This document shows, piece by piece, positions 21,028 through 32,260 of a DNA stretch of 64,000 nucleotides. Both the position numbers and the translations under genes were made by a program. The notes beneath the pieces are model-generated. The model made no database searches. It was not told where the DNA came from and was given only the letters and a program-made list of their open reading frames with translations. This stretch comes from Dysidea avara (Eukaryota > Porifera > Demospongiae > Dictyoceratida > Dysideidae): contig NC_089272.1 in assembly GCF_963678975.1 (NCBI RefSeq), forward strand, positions 61,888,574-61,952,573. Direction: 5' to 3'. The stretch's first letter is position 1; each line of letters starts with the position of its first letter.

Positions 21028-22569
21028 TGACTGAAGGTTTGGAATTCTGAATGCAGCTAAGCTATAGTGACAAGGGGTAGGTAATGAGCCAAAGTTGGAA
21101 AGATGACTGCCCATATTTCATCTTTCAAGACATATTCCACTTCATGTTTCTCCACAAAATTCAGTAATTTAAGTCAGTAAATCCATGCACAAATTTTAGA
21201 TTTCTGTAAAATTCTGTAAACCTTAGTTCAGTTAGCTACATCTGTTCAATTGTCAACTTTCATCTTCAAAATATGCTAAATTTCTGCCTCTCAGAAATAG
21301 CTTCAGAAATGACCTACAAAAATTTCAGTGAACTTTTTAAAGTCGTTACTTATAGCTACCCCTCAAATAGTGGCCTAGCACACTAATTTTTACTGTTTCA
21401 TAATTTGTAAGCAGTCAAATTCTGCAAGTAGCTAGTACTCATTCTTGCTTCCTGCTTGAATATGATGTGCTCAGAATCTAAGGACAAGTCAGTTCAACAA
21501 AGCAAGCTACTGTAACAGTGGACGTTTCAGAATTGTAGACAAAATATCTGGTCTGTAAGGGGTGATTAACAGCATACACATGGATACATGAATAATATTT
21601 ATTGCCAAACATATATCCCCAAGTCTAGAGGCCAGAAGATATAGAAACTGGTCATATCATTATGTATAGCATTGTTGAGTCAATGCCACAGGGCAGCCAC
21701 CTAAGATGTGGGCCTGGAGGAACCACATAAAGTACATCACACATCACACAGACTGAATGTACTATCTTCTTAAGTTAACTTCAGTTCAGAAGCAGCTCAC
21801 TAAAGAAATGAGAGCTGCCCAGGATGGAATCCTGTCATCACTCTGTTCCAGGTATTACATGAATCCTAGGACTGCGTCAAATATGCCAGCATAATAAAAA
21901 GCGTAATAGGCTGGAGTGCTATGCCAGCATATTAGGTGGAAATTTCAAACTATGGAGCTTAATTCTATGAAAATAGACTATTAGAGCAGTCAGTGGAAGC
22001 TGCAAACTGCAATAGTGCACTCAAATGCATTGTACATAGCTCCTTAGAACGATGCTCTCTAATAGAGCAGTCACTTTGTAGTGAAATACTCTAATAGAGC
22101 ATTCATGATCCAAGATAATTGTAAGAGATGTTGCTAACTTAGCAGCATAATGCAAGTGTAATGGGAACACTGAAGAGCATAATCTCCATAATAGGTGAAA
22201 ATTTTGGGAAATTCTTAAAAGCATTATGGGCAAAATTCTGAGCATATTTGACTCGGGCCTAATAAAACCTAGGCCTCTAATTTAGCAGAGTCACTGAATT
22301 TGAATTGAACTGTTAGTGTCTGCATGTAAATGAACTTCACAAGTGGACTCGACATAAGACAATAATTGTTTGCTTTCGACAGACAATGATTGAGCAGTTG
22401 GGAGGGAAGATATTCACACACAGGCAGTTAGTAATCAGCATTCTATGTTTGCAAGGAACAATTCTGAGCTGCAGCTGTAATCCTAGCTTTTGAAGTTGAG
22501 AATCTGAGGAAGCACTAACACAGAATAGTAAACTTAGCCTAAATATTCTGGAAATGTGTGAAATGCTGT
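21028..22569. other. Non-coding sequence with palindromic motif repeats
   Basis: No gene. Around 21890-22260 a GCCAGCATAATAGG-like motif and its inverse recur irregularly (related ttatgctc motifs occur at 30180-30560). Three copies of the dispersed 17 bp motif lie at 21974-22110. Confidence 0.5.
21974..22110 (+). repeat. Dispersed 17 bp motif, three scattered copies
   Basis: Copies end at about 21991, 22072 and 22103. The last two are separated by 14 bp of unrelated sequence. Confidence 0.75.
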
Positions 22570-23637
22570 GTCAGTAAGCAGCAAATACCAGTATGATGTC
22601 ATTTATCTTGATTTTAGCGAATTAAAGCCTTTGACACTGTACCTCACAAATGGCTAATTCTTAACTTCAAGCTTATTGTGTTCAAGGTTTACTATTGTCA
22701 TGGCTAACTAGCTTCTTGACTGTAACTGTTTCCAATGTGTCAGTACTTACTCCAACTGGAAACCAGTTACTAGTGGAGTACCTCAAGAATCTGTTCTGGG
22801 CCCTTGCTCTTCGTCATTTATGTCAATGATATGCCCTCCTTTGTCTCCAGTAGTTTCTTTAAGTGTGTTGATTTTATTAATGGTCTACAAACTGGTTAAT
22901 GAATTTTAGTATCCAAATGTAAAGCAATGCATGATGGCAAGTGCCATTTTGATGAGTACTCTTACTTTATGGATAACCAAGTTAAACCAACCTTTACCCA
23001 CTGTTTATCATGGGAAATATTTAGGAGAGTTGAAGTTTCACCAACATACTGTGTTTGTTGTAAAATCTTCTACTGGCCATTATTAATATAACAAGTCATT
23101 TGTTAATTTGCAATTGGATACTGTCACAGTTCCCTTATTATATAAGTCCCTAGTCTGACCAGTACTGGAGTATGCCAACGCTGTCTGGGGTCCCTTCTTT
23201 TCTACCAATCAAATTATGTTAGAAAAAAGTTTAAGGGATTTACCTTATGAGGAGTGGCTAAGGGCTCTTATCGTCATAAGAGAGGATTTAGTTTATCAAA
23301 GTTTTCATGGTTTAATTGATGTTAACCCCTCAATTTGTTCTCACCTGCATTAACTGATGTCATGATCACCTGCGGTCACAATTGGAGATATTCAAGCCTC
23401 ATACTGACTGTTGTTCAAGATCACATTTTATCAGTAATCAAGTCATCAATGACTGGAACAATTTACCATACAGCGCTATTGGCAACAATTAGTAGGTTTA
23501 AGTCCCTTTTAGATGAACATTTGATTTGTAACTGATTTTTGATTTATAATTTGTAGCTAATTAATGTTTTTTGTCACTGTATGATTTTCTGTATATGATC
23601 AGGTTTCACAAGCTGTGCCTTTAACCTGTAATTAATA
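22570..23637 (+). pseudogene. Non-LTR retrotransposon reverse transcriptase relic
   Basis: Shifting frames give reverse transcriptase pieces in order: YDVIYLDF and AFDTVPHKWLI near 22600-22660, then LSWLTSFL, then WKPVTSGVPQESVLGP near 22760-22803. A C-terminal VINDWNNLPYS-like block lies near 23440-23480, before a decayed 3' tail. Many stops and frameshifts make it an old copy. It directly abuts composite element copy B, which seems to have inserted at its 3' end or picked up that flank. Confidence 0.75.
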
Positions 23638-23961
23638 ATCTAATCAAAAACAGCCAAGCTGTAAAAAAAGGTGCGGCCCCCAAAAAGGCCATGGTGAAAA
23701 AAGATGTGAAATCCAAGGTGGCAGCCAAGAAATGGCTGTGATGGTAGGTTAATGGTTACATTTTAATAACAACAATTCAGGTGAATTTGGTGCCAAGACC
23801 AAGCGGCACAAAATTCACCTGAATTGTCGTTATTAAAATGTAACCATTAACCTACCATCACAGCCATTTCTTGGCTGCCACCTTGGATTTCACATCTTTT
23901 TTCACCATGGCCTTTTTGGGGGCCGCACCTTTTTTTACAGCTTGGCTGTTTTTGATTAGAT
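23638..23961. repeat. Long snapback palindrome, copy B
   Basis: Same family as 12367-12690, starting ATCTAATCAAAAACAGCC and ending with the inverse. The centre is around gccaagaccaagcggcac. Confidence 0.9.
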
Positions 23962-24182
23962 ATCACTTCTTTTTGTATTTGTATACTGCAAAGCCGGCCT
24001 ATGGCTGGCTTTGGGGCTTTTTTAACCCATGTGTTTTTTTCTTTACTACAGGAAGAAGAAAAGAACTTAAAGAAGAATTTTAGTACTTCAATTATTTTTG
24101 ATTTTATTAGTAATTATACAAATTATATACATATATTTATTACATGCCCATTATTCCCCACAGGATATTTTTTTGCAGCTGA
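23962..24182 (+). repeat. Conserved spacer with 3' splice-site-like tract (copy B)
   Basis: Contains atcacttctttttgtatt, the AAGCCGGCCTATGGCTGGCT hairpin, and a pyrimidine tract ending CTTTACTACAG/GAA near 24050. The tract-AG pattern recurs near 12920 and 58497. It could act as a splice acceptor if transcribed; this is inference. Confidence 0.5.
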
Positions 24183-27100
24183 TCTCTCTACTGGGTGACT
24201 TGAAATGTAGCTGAACTATATACAGGATGGTTTCTTTGTAGCTGGACTCTCTACAAGGTAACCTCTTCTAGCTGGTCTCTCTACAGGGTATTTTGTTTCT
24301 AGCTGAACTCTCTACAGGTGATTTGTTTGCAGCTAAACTCTCTACATGGTGGTGTCTTTGTAGCCGAACTCTCCCATGATGGTTTCTTTGTAGCTGAACT
24401 CTCTATAAGGTGACTTCGTCTAGCTAAACTCTCTACAGGGTGATTTTTTGTAGCTGAACTCTCTGCAGAGCGATTTGTTTGCAGCTGAACTCTCTACATG
24501 ATGGTTTCTTTGTAGCTGAACTCTCTACAAGGTGACTTCGTCCAGCTGATTTCTCTACGGGGTGATTTGTTTCTAGCTGAACTCTCTACAGGTGATTTGT
24601 TTGCAGCTAAACTCTCTACATGGTGGTTTCTTTGTAGCTGAACTCCCTACATGATGGTTTCTTTGTAGCTGAACTCTCTACAAGGTAACTTCTTCTCTAC
24701 AGGGTGATTTGTTGTAGTTGAATTCTCTACAAGGTGGTTTGTATGAGGCTGAACTTTCTACATGGCGGTTTCTTTGTAGCTGAACTCTCTACAGAGTGAT
24801 TTGTTTGCAGCTGAACTCTCTACATGATGGTTTCTTTGTAACTGAACACTCTACAAGGTGACTTCTTCTAGCTGATCTTTCTACAGGGTGAATTGTTGTA
24901 GCTGAACTATTTACAAGGTAACTTCTTCTAGCTGATCTCTACACAGGGTAATTTGTTTGTAGTTGAATTCTGTGCAGGTGGTTTCTTTGTAGCTGAACTC
25001 TGTACATGATGGTTTCTTTGTAGCTGAACTCTTTACAAGGTGACTTCTTCTAGCTGAACTCTCTACGGGGTAATTTCTTTGTAGCTGAACTCTCTATATG
25101 ATGGTTTCTTTGTAACTGAACTCTCTACAAGGTAACTTCTTCTAGCTGATCTTTCTACTGGGTGATTTGTTTGCAGCTGAACTCTCTACATGGTGGTTTC
25201 TTTGTTGCTGAACTCTCTACAAGGTGAATTCTTCTACCTGATCTCTCTACAGGGTGATTTGTTTGTAACTGAACTCTGTACAAGTGCGTTTTTGTGGGTG
25301 ATCTCACTGCAGGTTGATTTGTTTGTAGTTGAACTCACTAAAGGGTGATTTTGCTTGTAGCTTAACTCCTTGCATTGTATCTAGTTTCTAGCTGATCTCT
25401 CTACAGAGTGATTTGTTTGTAGCTGATCTCTCTACAAGTTGATTTGTTTGTAGCTGATCTATCTGCAGGTTGATTAATTTGCAGCCGATCTCTCTACAAG
25501 GTAATTTGTTTGTAGCTGAACTGTCTGTAAAGTGATTTATTTGTAGCTGATCTCTCTGCAGGTTGATTTGTTTTAGCTGAACTCTCTACAGGGTGATTTA
25601 CTTGTGTAGCTGAACTCCTTACATTGTGTCTAGTTTCTAGCTGATCTTTCTACAGGGTGATTTGTTTGTAGCTGATCTCTCTACAAGTTGATTTGTGTGT
25701 AGCTGATCTTTCTACTGGTTGATTTGTTTGTAGCCGATCTCTCTACAGGGTAATTTGTTTGTAGCTGAACTCTGTACAAGGTGCTTTTTTGTAGGTGATC
25801 TCACTGCAGGTTGATTTGTTTGTAGCTGAACTCACTCAAGGGTGATTTGCTTGTAGCTGAACTCCTTACATTGTGTCTAGTTTCTAGCTGATCTCTCTAC
25901 AGGGTGATTTGTTTGTAGCTGAACTCTCTATAAGGTGATTTATTTGTAACTGAACTCTCTACATGGTGGTTTCTTTGTTGCTGAACTCTCTACAGGGTGT
26001 TTTGCTTGTAGCTACTCTCTACAGGGTGATTTGTTTCTAGCTTATCTCTCTACAGGTTGATTTGTGTGTAACTGATCTCTCTACAAGCTGATTTGTTTGT
26101 AGCTGAATTCTCTGCAAAGTGTTTTGTTTGTAGTTGACCTCTCTTCAGGGTGATTTGTTTCTAGCTGATATCTCTACAGGGTGATTTTTTGTAGCTGACC
26201 TCTCTTCAGGGTGATTTGTTTCTAGCTGATCGCTCTACAGGTTGGTTTGTTTGTAGCTGAACTCTCTACCCCGTGATTTGCTTGTAGCTGAACTCCTTAC
26301 ATTGTGTCTAGTTTCTAGCTGATCTCTCTACAGGGTGATTTGTTTGTAGCTGATCTCTCTACAAGTTGAATTGTGTGTAGCTGATCTTTCTGCAGGTTGA
26401 TTTGTTTGTAGCCTATCTCTCTACAAGGTAATTTATTTGTAGCTGAACTGTCTAAAGGGTGATTTGTTTGTAGCTGATCTCTCTGCAGGTTGATTTATTT
26501 TAGCGGAACTCTCTACAGGGTGATTTATTTGTAGCTGAACTCCTTACATTGTGTGTAGTTTCTAGCTGATCTCTCTACAGGGTGATTTGTTTGTAGTTGA
26601 TCTCTCTATACAAGTTGATTTGTGTGTAGCTGATCTTTCTGCAGGTTGATTTGTTAGTAGCCGATCTCTCTATAGGGTAATTTGTTTGTAGCTGAACTCT
26701 CTGTAAGGTGATTTGTTTGTAGTTGATCTCTCTGCAGGTTGATTTGTTTTAGCTGAACTCTCTACAGGCTGATTTGTTTGTAGCCGATCTCTCTACAGGG
26801 TAATTTGTTTGTAGCTGAACTCTCTACATGGTGGTTTCTTTGTTGCTGAACTCTCTACAGGGTGTTTTGCTTGTAGCTGATCTCTCTACAGGGCAATTTG
26901 TTTGTAGCTGATCTCTCTACAGGTTGATTTTTTTGTAGCTGACCTCTCTTCAGGGTGATTTGTTTCTAGCTGATCTCTCTACAGGGTGATTTTTTGTAGC
27001 TGACCTCTCTTCAGGGTGATTTGTTTCTAGCTGATTGCTCTACAGGTTGATTTGTTTGTAGATGAACTCTCTACAGGGTAATTTACTTGTAGCTGAACTC

Positions 27101-27745
27101 CTTACTTTGTGTCTAGTTTGTAGCTGATCTCTCTACAGGGTGATTTGTTTGTAGCTGATCTCTCTACAAGTTGATTTGTGTGTAGCTGGTCTCTCTGCAG
27201 GTTGATTTGTTTGTAGCCGATCTCTCTACAGGTAATCTGTTTGTAGCTGAACTCTCTATAAGGTGATTTGTTTGTAGCTGATCTCTCTACAGGTAATCTG
27301 TTTGTAGCTGAACTCTCTATAAGGTGATTTGTTTGTAGCTGATCTCTCTGCAGGTTGATTTGTTTTAGCTGATCGCTCTAAAGGTTGATTTGTTGCAGCT
27401 GAACACCCTGCAAAGTCTTTTGTTTATAGCTGATCACTCTAAAGGGTAATTTGTTTGTAGCTGAACTCTCTCCACAGTGACTTGTATGTAGCTGAATTCT
27501 GTGTAACTGAATTCTCTAGAGAGTGACTTAATTGTAGCTGAATTCTCTACACAGTGCATGACTTGTTTATAGCTGAACTTTCTTCAGTGTGACTTGTAAT
27601 GTTCTGAATCTCTATAGTGATATATTTGCTTAACTCTCCACATGGTGACTGTCTTCTTGCTGAACGGTCTATAAGATTAACTGTTTGCAGCTGAACTCCC
27701 TACAGAATAACTTGTGATGTAATAAAATTCTATAATGGAGTAAAT
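24183..27745 (+). repeat. 31 bp minisatellite array, copy B (about 115 units)
   Basis: Units are based on TAGCTGATCTCTCTACAGGG followed by tgatttgtttg, about 31 bp. Variants (acatgatggtttctttg in the first third, acaagttgatttgtgtg later) show block-wise amplification. Stops in all frames argue against coding. Confidence 0.9.
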
Positions 27746-27754
27746 AAATTAGCC

Positions 27755-27790
27755 GAATGCTCTATTAGGGTGACCGTTCTATTAGAGTAT
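27755..27790 (-). repeat. Dispersed 17 bp motif, dimer at the array edge of copy B
   Basis: Two reverse-orientation units (the first is decayed) followed by tctcgatctcg, matching the arrangement at 9588-9634. Confidence 0.85.
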
Positions 27791-28584
27791 CTCGATCTCG
27801 CATTTGCTACACGGAGTTGGCTTTCGAATCATAACTCAGTGGTTTGTAATCCGATTCTTCTGTACTACTGCAAGGACTTTCTATGAAGATTATTCCAGCT
27901 ATACACCGATTTTCAGCTCATTGCTCTAAGCGGTTTGCCTAGTAGGCGTGAAAACTAATACTTTTTTATTCATAAAAATCGATCGCGTAATTGTGACACA
28001 GGTTGGGTTTTGTGTCATATCTCCGTGGTCTTTATCTCGATTCCTTTCAAACCACCAAAAGGCACTCCTACGATGGTTACTCCATCTACATAGCAATTAT
28101 CAACTCATTCCATGAAGCGGTTTACCCTGTAGGCGTGACAACAAATCGATCTTGTTTTACGCGAATAATCGGTCATAACTCCTGAACCATTCATCGGATT
28201 TGTACCAAATGTGATGCTAGGATTCGCCTTTGGACTCCCTTTCTGTGTGCCAAATTTCAAGGCGATCGGAGTACGCATTTGCTTGTTATAGCAATTTTTG
28301 CAAGTGTGCGAAAAGACGAAGAATAAGAAGAAAAATACGAAGAAAAAAAAAACGAAACTTTGGCAGCTCGTATCTCGGAAATGGCTGGAGCGATTTCCTT
28401 CAAATTTGGAATGTAGACTCCCTTGGCTGGCGGGCAACTGTGTAGTAAATTTGGTTCCAATCAGATAAGTGATCACCGAGATACAAAGGTGTGAAAATGA
28501 CGTTTTCGTTCTTCCTGTCAATATACTCACGGTGTGGCGCGCCGGCTTCTTGGGCCGCACGACACACTATCGTGTGTCTTGATA

Positions 28585-28654
28585 CTAATAAATTAATATT
28601 AATACAGTGAGTTGTACTGCCTCAAGTTCTTATATTGAGTAAAATTGTGTGATT
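28585..28654. other. Short AT-rich spacer
   Basis: Sequence between composite B and the next inverted-repeat element. No feature seen. Confidence 0.4.
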
Positions 28655-29181
28655 GGGAACAGAGGATATGCATGCTGTATTATTCGAACGAAAAATGATC
28701 AGCGGCGCGGCGCTTCCAAAAAAAGTTGACGGTGAACGACTATCGAAGATTTACGAAAATTCCATATAAAAGTACTGGGTAGTGAATGCGGCTCGAAGTA
28801 TAACTCGCCTTTTAAGGCTTTCTGTTGTCGTGAACGATTACCACAAGGCCACGAAAAACTCATATAAAAGTATGGGCAGTGAATGAATGTTCGAACTGGA
28901 ACTCGCCACTAAAGCCACGGGCCTGCTTCTTCTCGCCGGATGTACTACTTCTTAGGCAGAAGGATATGTCACTTAGTAAGAATTGCTCGTAACTGATCTA
29001 CCGTCCATGTAATGAATCGATTCGCATTCCGTTCACCGTCATGACGTATGAAAAAATCACGTGTTCATTAGAATGTATTCGGCAGTGCATATCCTCTAGT
29101 GTGCATATCCTCTAGTGTGCATATCCTCTAGTAGAGGATATGCACTGCCGAATACATTCTAATGAACACGTGATTTTTTCA
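28655..29181. repeat. Element with AGAGGATATGCA ends and a 51 bp-arm palindrome
   Basis: The left edge AGAGGATATGCATGC near 28657 is matched in inverse by GCATATCCTCTAG, present three times in tandem (about 29087-29132). The last 130 bp form a nearly perfect palindrome: 29049-29105 (atgaaaaaatcacgtg, tattcggcagtgcatatcc) against 29132-29181. Inside lies an imperfect direct duplication of about 85 bp (28728-28810 and 28828-28915), each with catataaaagta and gcagtgaatg-like blocks. No coding frame is supported. Confidence 0.75.
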
Positions 29182-29304
29182 TCACCACAAAGGTTAAAAT
29201 GTAGTAAATTATAGTCTCCTAAATCTGGAAAGAGTCAGTAGCAGACATAATGAACTAGTAAGGTGACTTTTTGTCCAATAAGCTTAACTAAAAACTTTCC
29301 TTGG

Positions 29305-29781
29305 CAGGGGCGGATCCAGGAGCCAGCAAGGGGAGGGGCACAAACAGGCTAAGTTGTGGGTGGTTGGGGAGATCCAGATTCTCTTGCTAGTTGCTGCATT
29401 CAGTTTTGAAGCAGCAAATAATCACCTCTTAGTAGTGTCTCAATGATGATTTTTGCCACTTTGGCCTTTGAGGATGGTTGTGAAGTCTGAAAACTGTTAA
29501 AGGGCTACAAACATCTTAAACAACAGCAACACGATAATTAATTTTAGAGGCGCTTAGTACCCACGAAGGTGCAGGGTAACAATTTAACAGTTAGTTTGAC
29601 ATTGCTTTGCTTCAGTTTCAGGTGAAATTGTAATAAGTGCCAGTAAAATGTGCATATTTTCATGAGTTATATAGCTAAACTGATCTTGGCCTGACATAAA
29701 ATTTAGCATTTTAATCACAAGTATGGCCACAAGATGAGGGGTGGCATTTGCCCCAAATGCCCTATCCTGGATCCGCCATTG
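29305..29781. mobile_element. hAT-like MITE (about 477 bp)
   Basis: Starts CAGGGGCGGATCCAGGA and ends with TCCTGGATCCGCCATTG, an inverted repeat of about 16 bp with two mismatches. The CAGGGGCGGATCC end is a common hAT-type terminus in animals. A CTTGG direct repeat flanks it, and no clean 8 bp duplication is seen. Interior is non-coding. Confidence 0.7.
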
Positions 29782-31449
29782 CTTGGTGATTAATTCTTAT
29801 ATTTAGCTATGAATTAACTGTATGGGTGCTTGAAGTAGCATAACATAAAATTGTTTGAAAAGCCTTTACAATAAACTGTGTAAATCAAATGCAGTTTTTG
29901 TTTTGCTCAAGGGTGGAGATTTTGGGGGGTCTCCAAAAATTTTCTATGTACTATAGGCAACTATAGAAAGCTAGCATAAAAGCTACAGTTAAGCATACAT
30001 GGGCAATGAAAAGAACAAGAAGAAAAGAGTTAAATGTCTTCTAGGAATCAGCAAAAGAGGGGATTGGCAAAATCAATATACTCTATATAATAGAACAGTC
30101 AACTACTCTAATGAAGCATTGGTGTGTATGGACACTATTTCTTTACTTGTGCACTAGCTGCTATCTCACCTATTGTGCCATGCATGCAAGCATCTTTAAT
30201 TAATCTATTATGCTATTCTACTGTGCTCAAAACGTCAACCCATTATGCTCAAACTTTATACCATATTTGTCCTTTCTGAAAGGATAGTAAATACTTTTGA
30301 CTTGTAGCTATAGAAAAAACAATTGTTGCATAAATCTTTACTCAAGTTGACTTCTTTGTATAGTGTGTGCATAATATACTCTAAAAAGATACTCATGTCA
30401 AATGGTTGCCTGCTCATTCTATATACAGTTACTGACTATTGTATTAGGATAGATTATTTTTACAGTGAGCCAATGTATTTCACAGACAAGGTTTATAGTT
30501 TAGCATCATTATTCTACCTATTATGCTTGATATACTTCAAAGCACCTATTATGCTCAACACTGCATTTTTCCAGCATGATAGGCTGGTTCTACAAGCATC
30601 CTTCCATAACAAATAAAATCCTATATGTTTTTATATGTGTGTCATTGTACCATGAATCATATTTTTTCTTGATAGAATATTCTGAGAACGTCTTAGCTGT
30701 AATTGTATAGCTACAGTACAAAAATACAAACAAAGTTGATCACTGTACGTATATCCTTTCTGATACACATAGTACACATATTAAGTGATAATATAAGACC
30801 TTTTGTCAATGTAAAACAGCAAAATGTGTATGCCGGGCCGTTATTGCCTTTTAAACTTTTCAAAGATACTTTAAAGAATAAGAAATTATCCAACAGTAAT
30901 TAAGCAAATGCCTTTCCCTGGTGAAAATAACTAATTTGAAAGCAGTTGCAGGATATTGATTCAGTAGTATTGCTGGTCACTGTTTCATCTTTAGCATCAA
31001 TTTAGGCTAATAGAATTAAATATCCTACAGCATCTGGTAGTTGCACTCCAAATCCCCTATTTTGAAGTCTACAATATTTATGCGCTGTGCAGGCAGGGTT
31101 GCCAAGAAGAGGGAGAAACAAGGACACTTTTCCCCAGACCCCCAGGCTGTGGAGGGTTAAAGCTTGTTAAATATTTAACCAACATTCAGGTCACTTGTAC
31201 TTGTAGCATCATTTGAGACATGTAAATTACAAAAATCCTACAGCTTCTGGGGGTGCACTCCCACTGAAATTCTATTTTATTCTACAGACACACTACAATT
31301 GCACAACATTGTTATGCTGTGCACCCCTTTCCCTGTACATCAGCTCTAAAATTACCACCACTATGCCAAACTGTTACTCTATTTATTTTCCATTTTGAAT
31401 TAAGTAGATGATCAAGATATAAATTGTGCCGGAGAGCATTAGGTTGTTT
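29782..31449. other. Unannotated intergenic sequence
   Basis: No gene. Contains decayed dispersed-motif copies (30078-30122) and recurrent ctattatgctc-type motifs (30180-30560). Short isolated frames have no domains. Confidence 0.5.
30078..30122 (+). repeat. Dispersed 17 bp motif, decayed copies
   Basis: tactctatataatagaacag followed by tactctaatgaagcat. Confidence 0.55.
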
Positions 31450-32260
31450 ATTTGGATGTTGATTTCATCCCCATCAGCTGTATGGTACATGTAAAGTTGT
31501 TGACGATTGTCAGCCATTAACCATAGCCATCTATGAGCTGTTTACAGACATGGGATATCTTCAGTGTCACTGAGAAATTTGTCACCTATCCAAGATCGTA
31601 GGTCTCTTGGGTGGATAGACTACTGACAATAGCAGGCACCTAGCTGAGTCTCTTCAACACCCTGTTGTTGGTTTGCAAAGTCAACTCAAGGGCACCCTGA
31701 CCCTGTCTGATCTCCAGACACACATACACACACAGGCATACGAAGTCTTGAAAGTAAATGTTTTTACTGCTATATGCATGCTGATTCCTGAGAGGATTAT
31801 ATTATTGGCCATTGGATTTTTGCTGGCCAATTCACTCAAAGTTTGCTTGACTGCCTATTGGACTAGTTGAAAGAGTGACAAATTAAAAGTATTGATACAC
31901 TCTAATACTACAGTCAACTACTCTAAAACAGCAGTTTGAAATTAAAAACCTACCCTTAAGGATTAAATTCCCTACCCCTCAGCAGGTTATATACTATTTA
32001 CATACCATAGGTAACCTAGGTACGAGAGGTAGTGTAAAATTCTCTCAGCATTGGCCATGTAATCATAGTAGATTTGAGTATGAGGGTGGTGAGGTGAGAA
32101 TGAGACAACATCTTTGTCAGCAGGTGAGATAGAACTCAAGCAAGTTCTGACTGAGATTAAGAAAATGTAACCCAACAACAGTGGCACCATCTTCTGCTTA
32201 GGCGGGAAAAGGTTAATAAAATAAAGGTACCAAATTGTCATTCACTGACCATCGCCGAAT
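31450..32260 (-). pseudogene. Partial duplicate of TBCEL (pseudogene fragments)
   Basis: Two minus-strand fragments match the active TBCEL gene. The segment 32260-31985 resembles exon 3 (54743-54556), sharing TMITWPMLRE and the surrounding leucine-rich repeat. The segment 31690-31450 resembles the end of exon 4 (50390-50085), sharing MADNRQQLYMY and DGDEINIQ. The exon 3 piece ends beside sequence equivalent to the donor site, and the middle of exon 4 is missing, so this is a segmental genomic copy with deletions, not a retrocopy. Frames are broken and no start is seen. It cannot encode a functional protein. Confidence 0.8.
31894..31938 (+). repeat. Dispersed 17 bp motif, decayed dimer beside the TBCEL fragment
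   Basis: Two head-to-tail units (actctaatactacagtca, then actctaaaacagcagttt) between the two TBCEL fragments. Confidence 0.6.

Larger units (their letters stand above)
23638..28584 (+). mobile_element. Composite palindrome-minisatellite element, copy B (most complete)
   Basis: Order: palindrome 23638-23961, spacer 23962-24182, minisatellite 24183-27745, 17 bp motif 27755-27790, conserved module 27790-28560, and terminal hairpin GACACAC-TATC-GTGTGTC plus ttgata at 28561-28584. The module contains GCGGTTTACCCTGTAGGCGT near 28116 and a related gcggtttgcctagtaggcg near 27927, so it is internally duplicated. No protein gene is recognised. The opposite orientation to copy A brackets 12.7-23.6 kb with two inverted arms. 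Confidence 0.78.

Noticed and set aside
8412..28584. Calling the composite element a Helitron
   Set aside because: There is a terminal hairpin, but the conserved end is ttgata rather than CTRR. The other end is a long palindrome, and no Rep/helicase is present.
31987..32241. 84-residue minus-strand frame as an independent gene
   Set aside because: It is a shifted frame across the TBCEL exon 3-like fragment.
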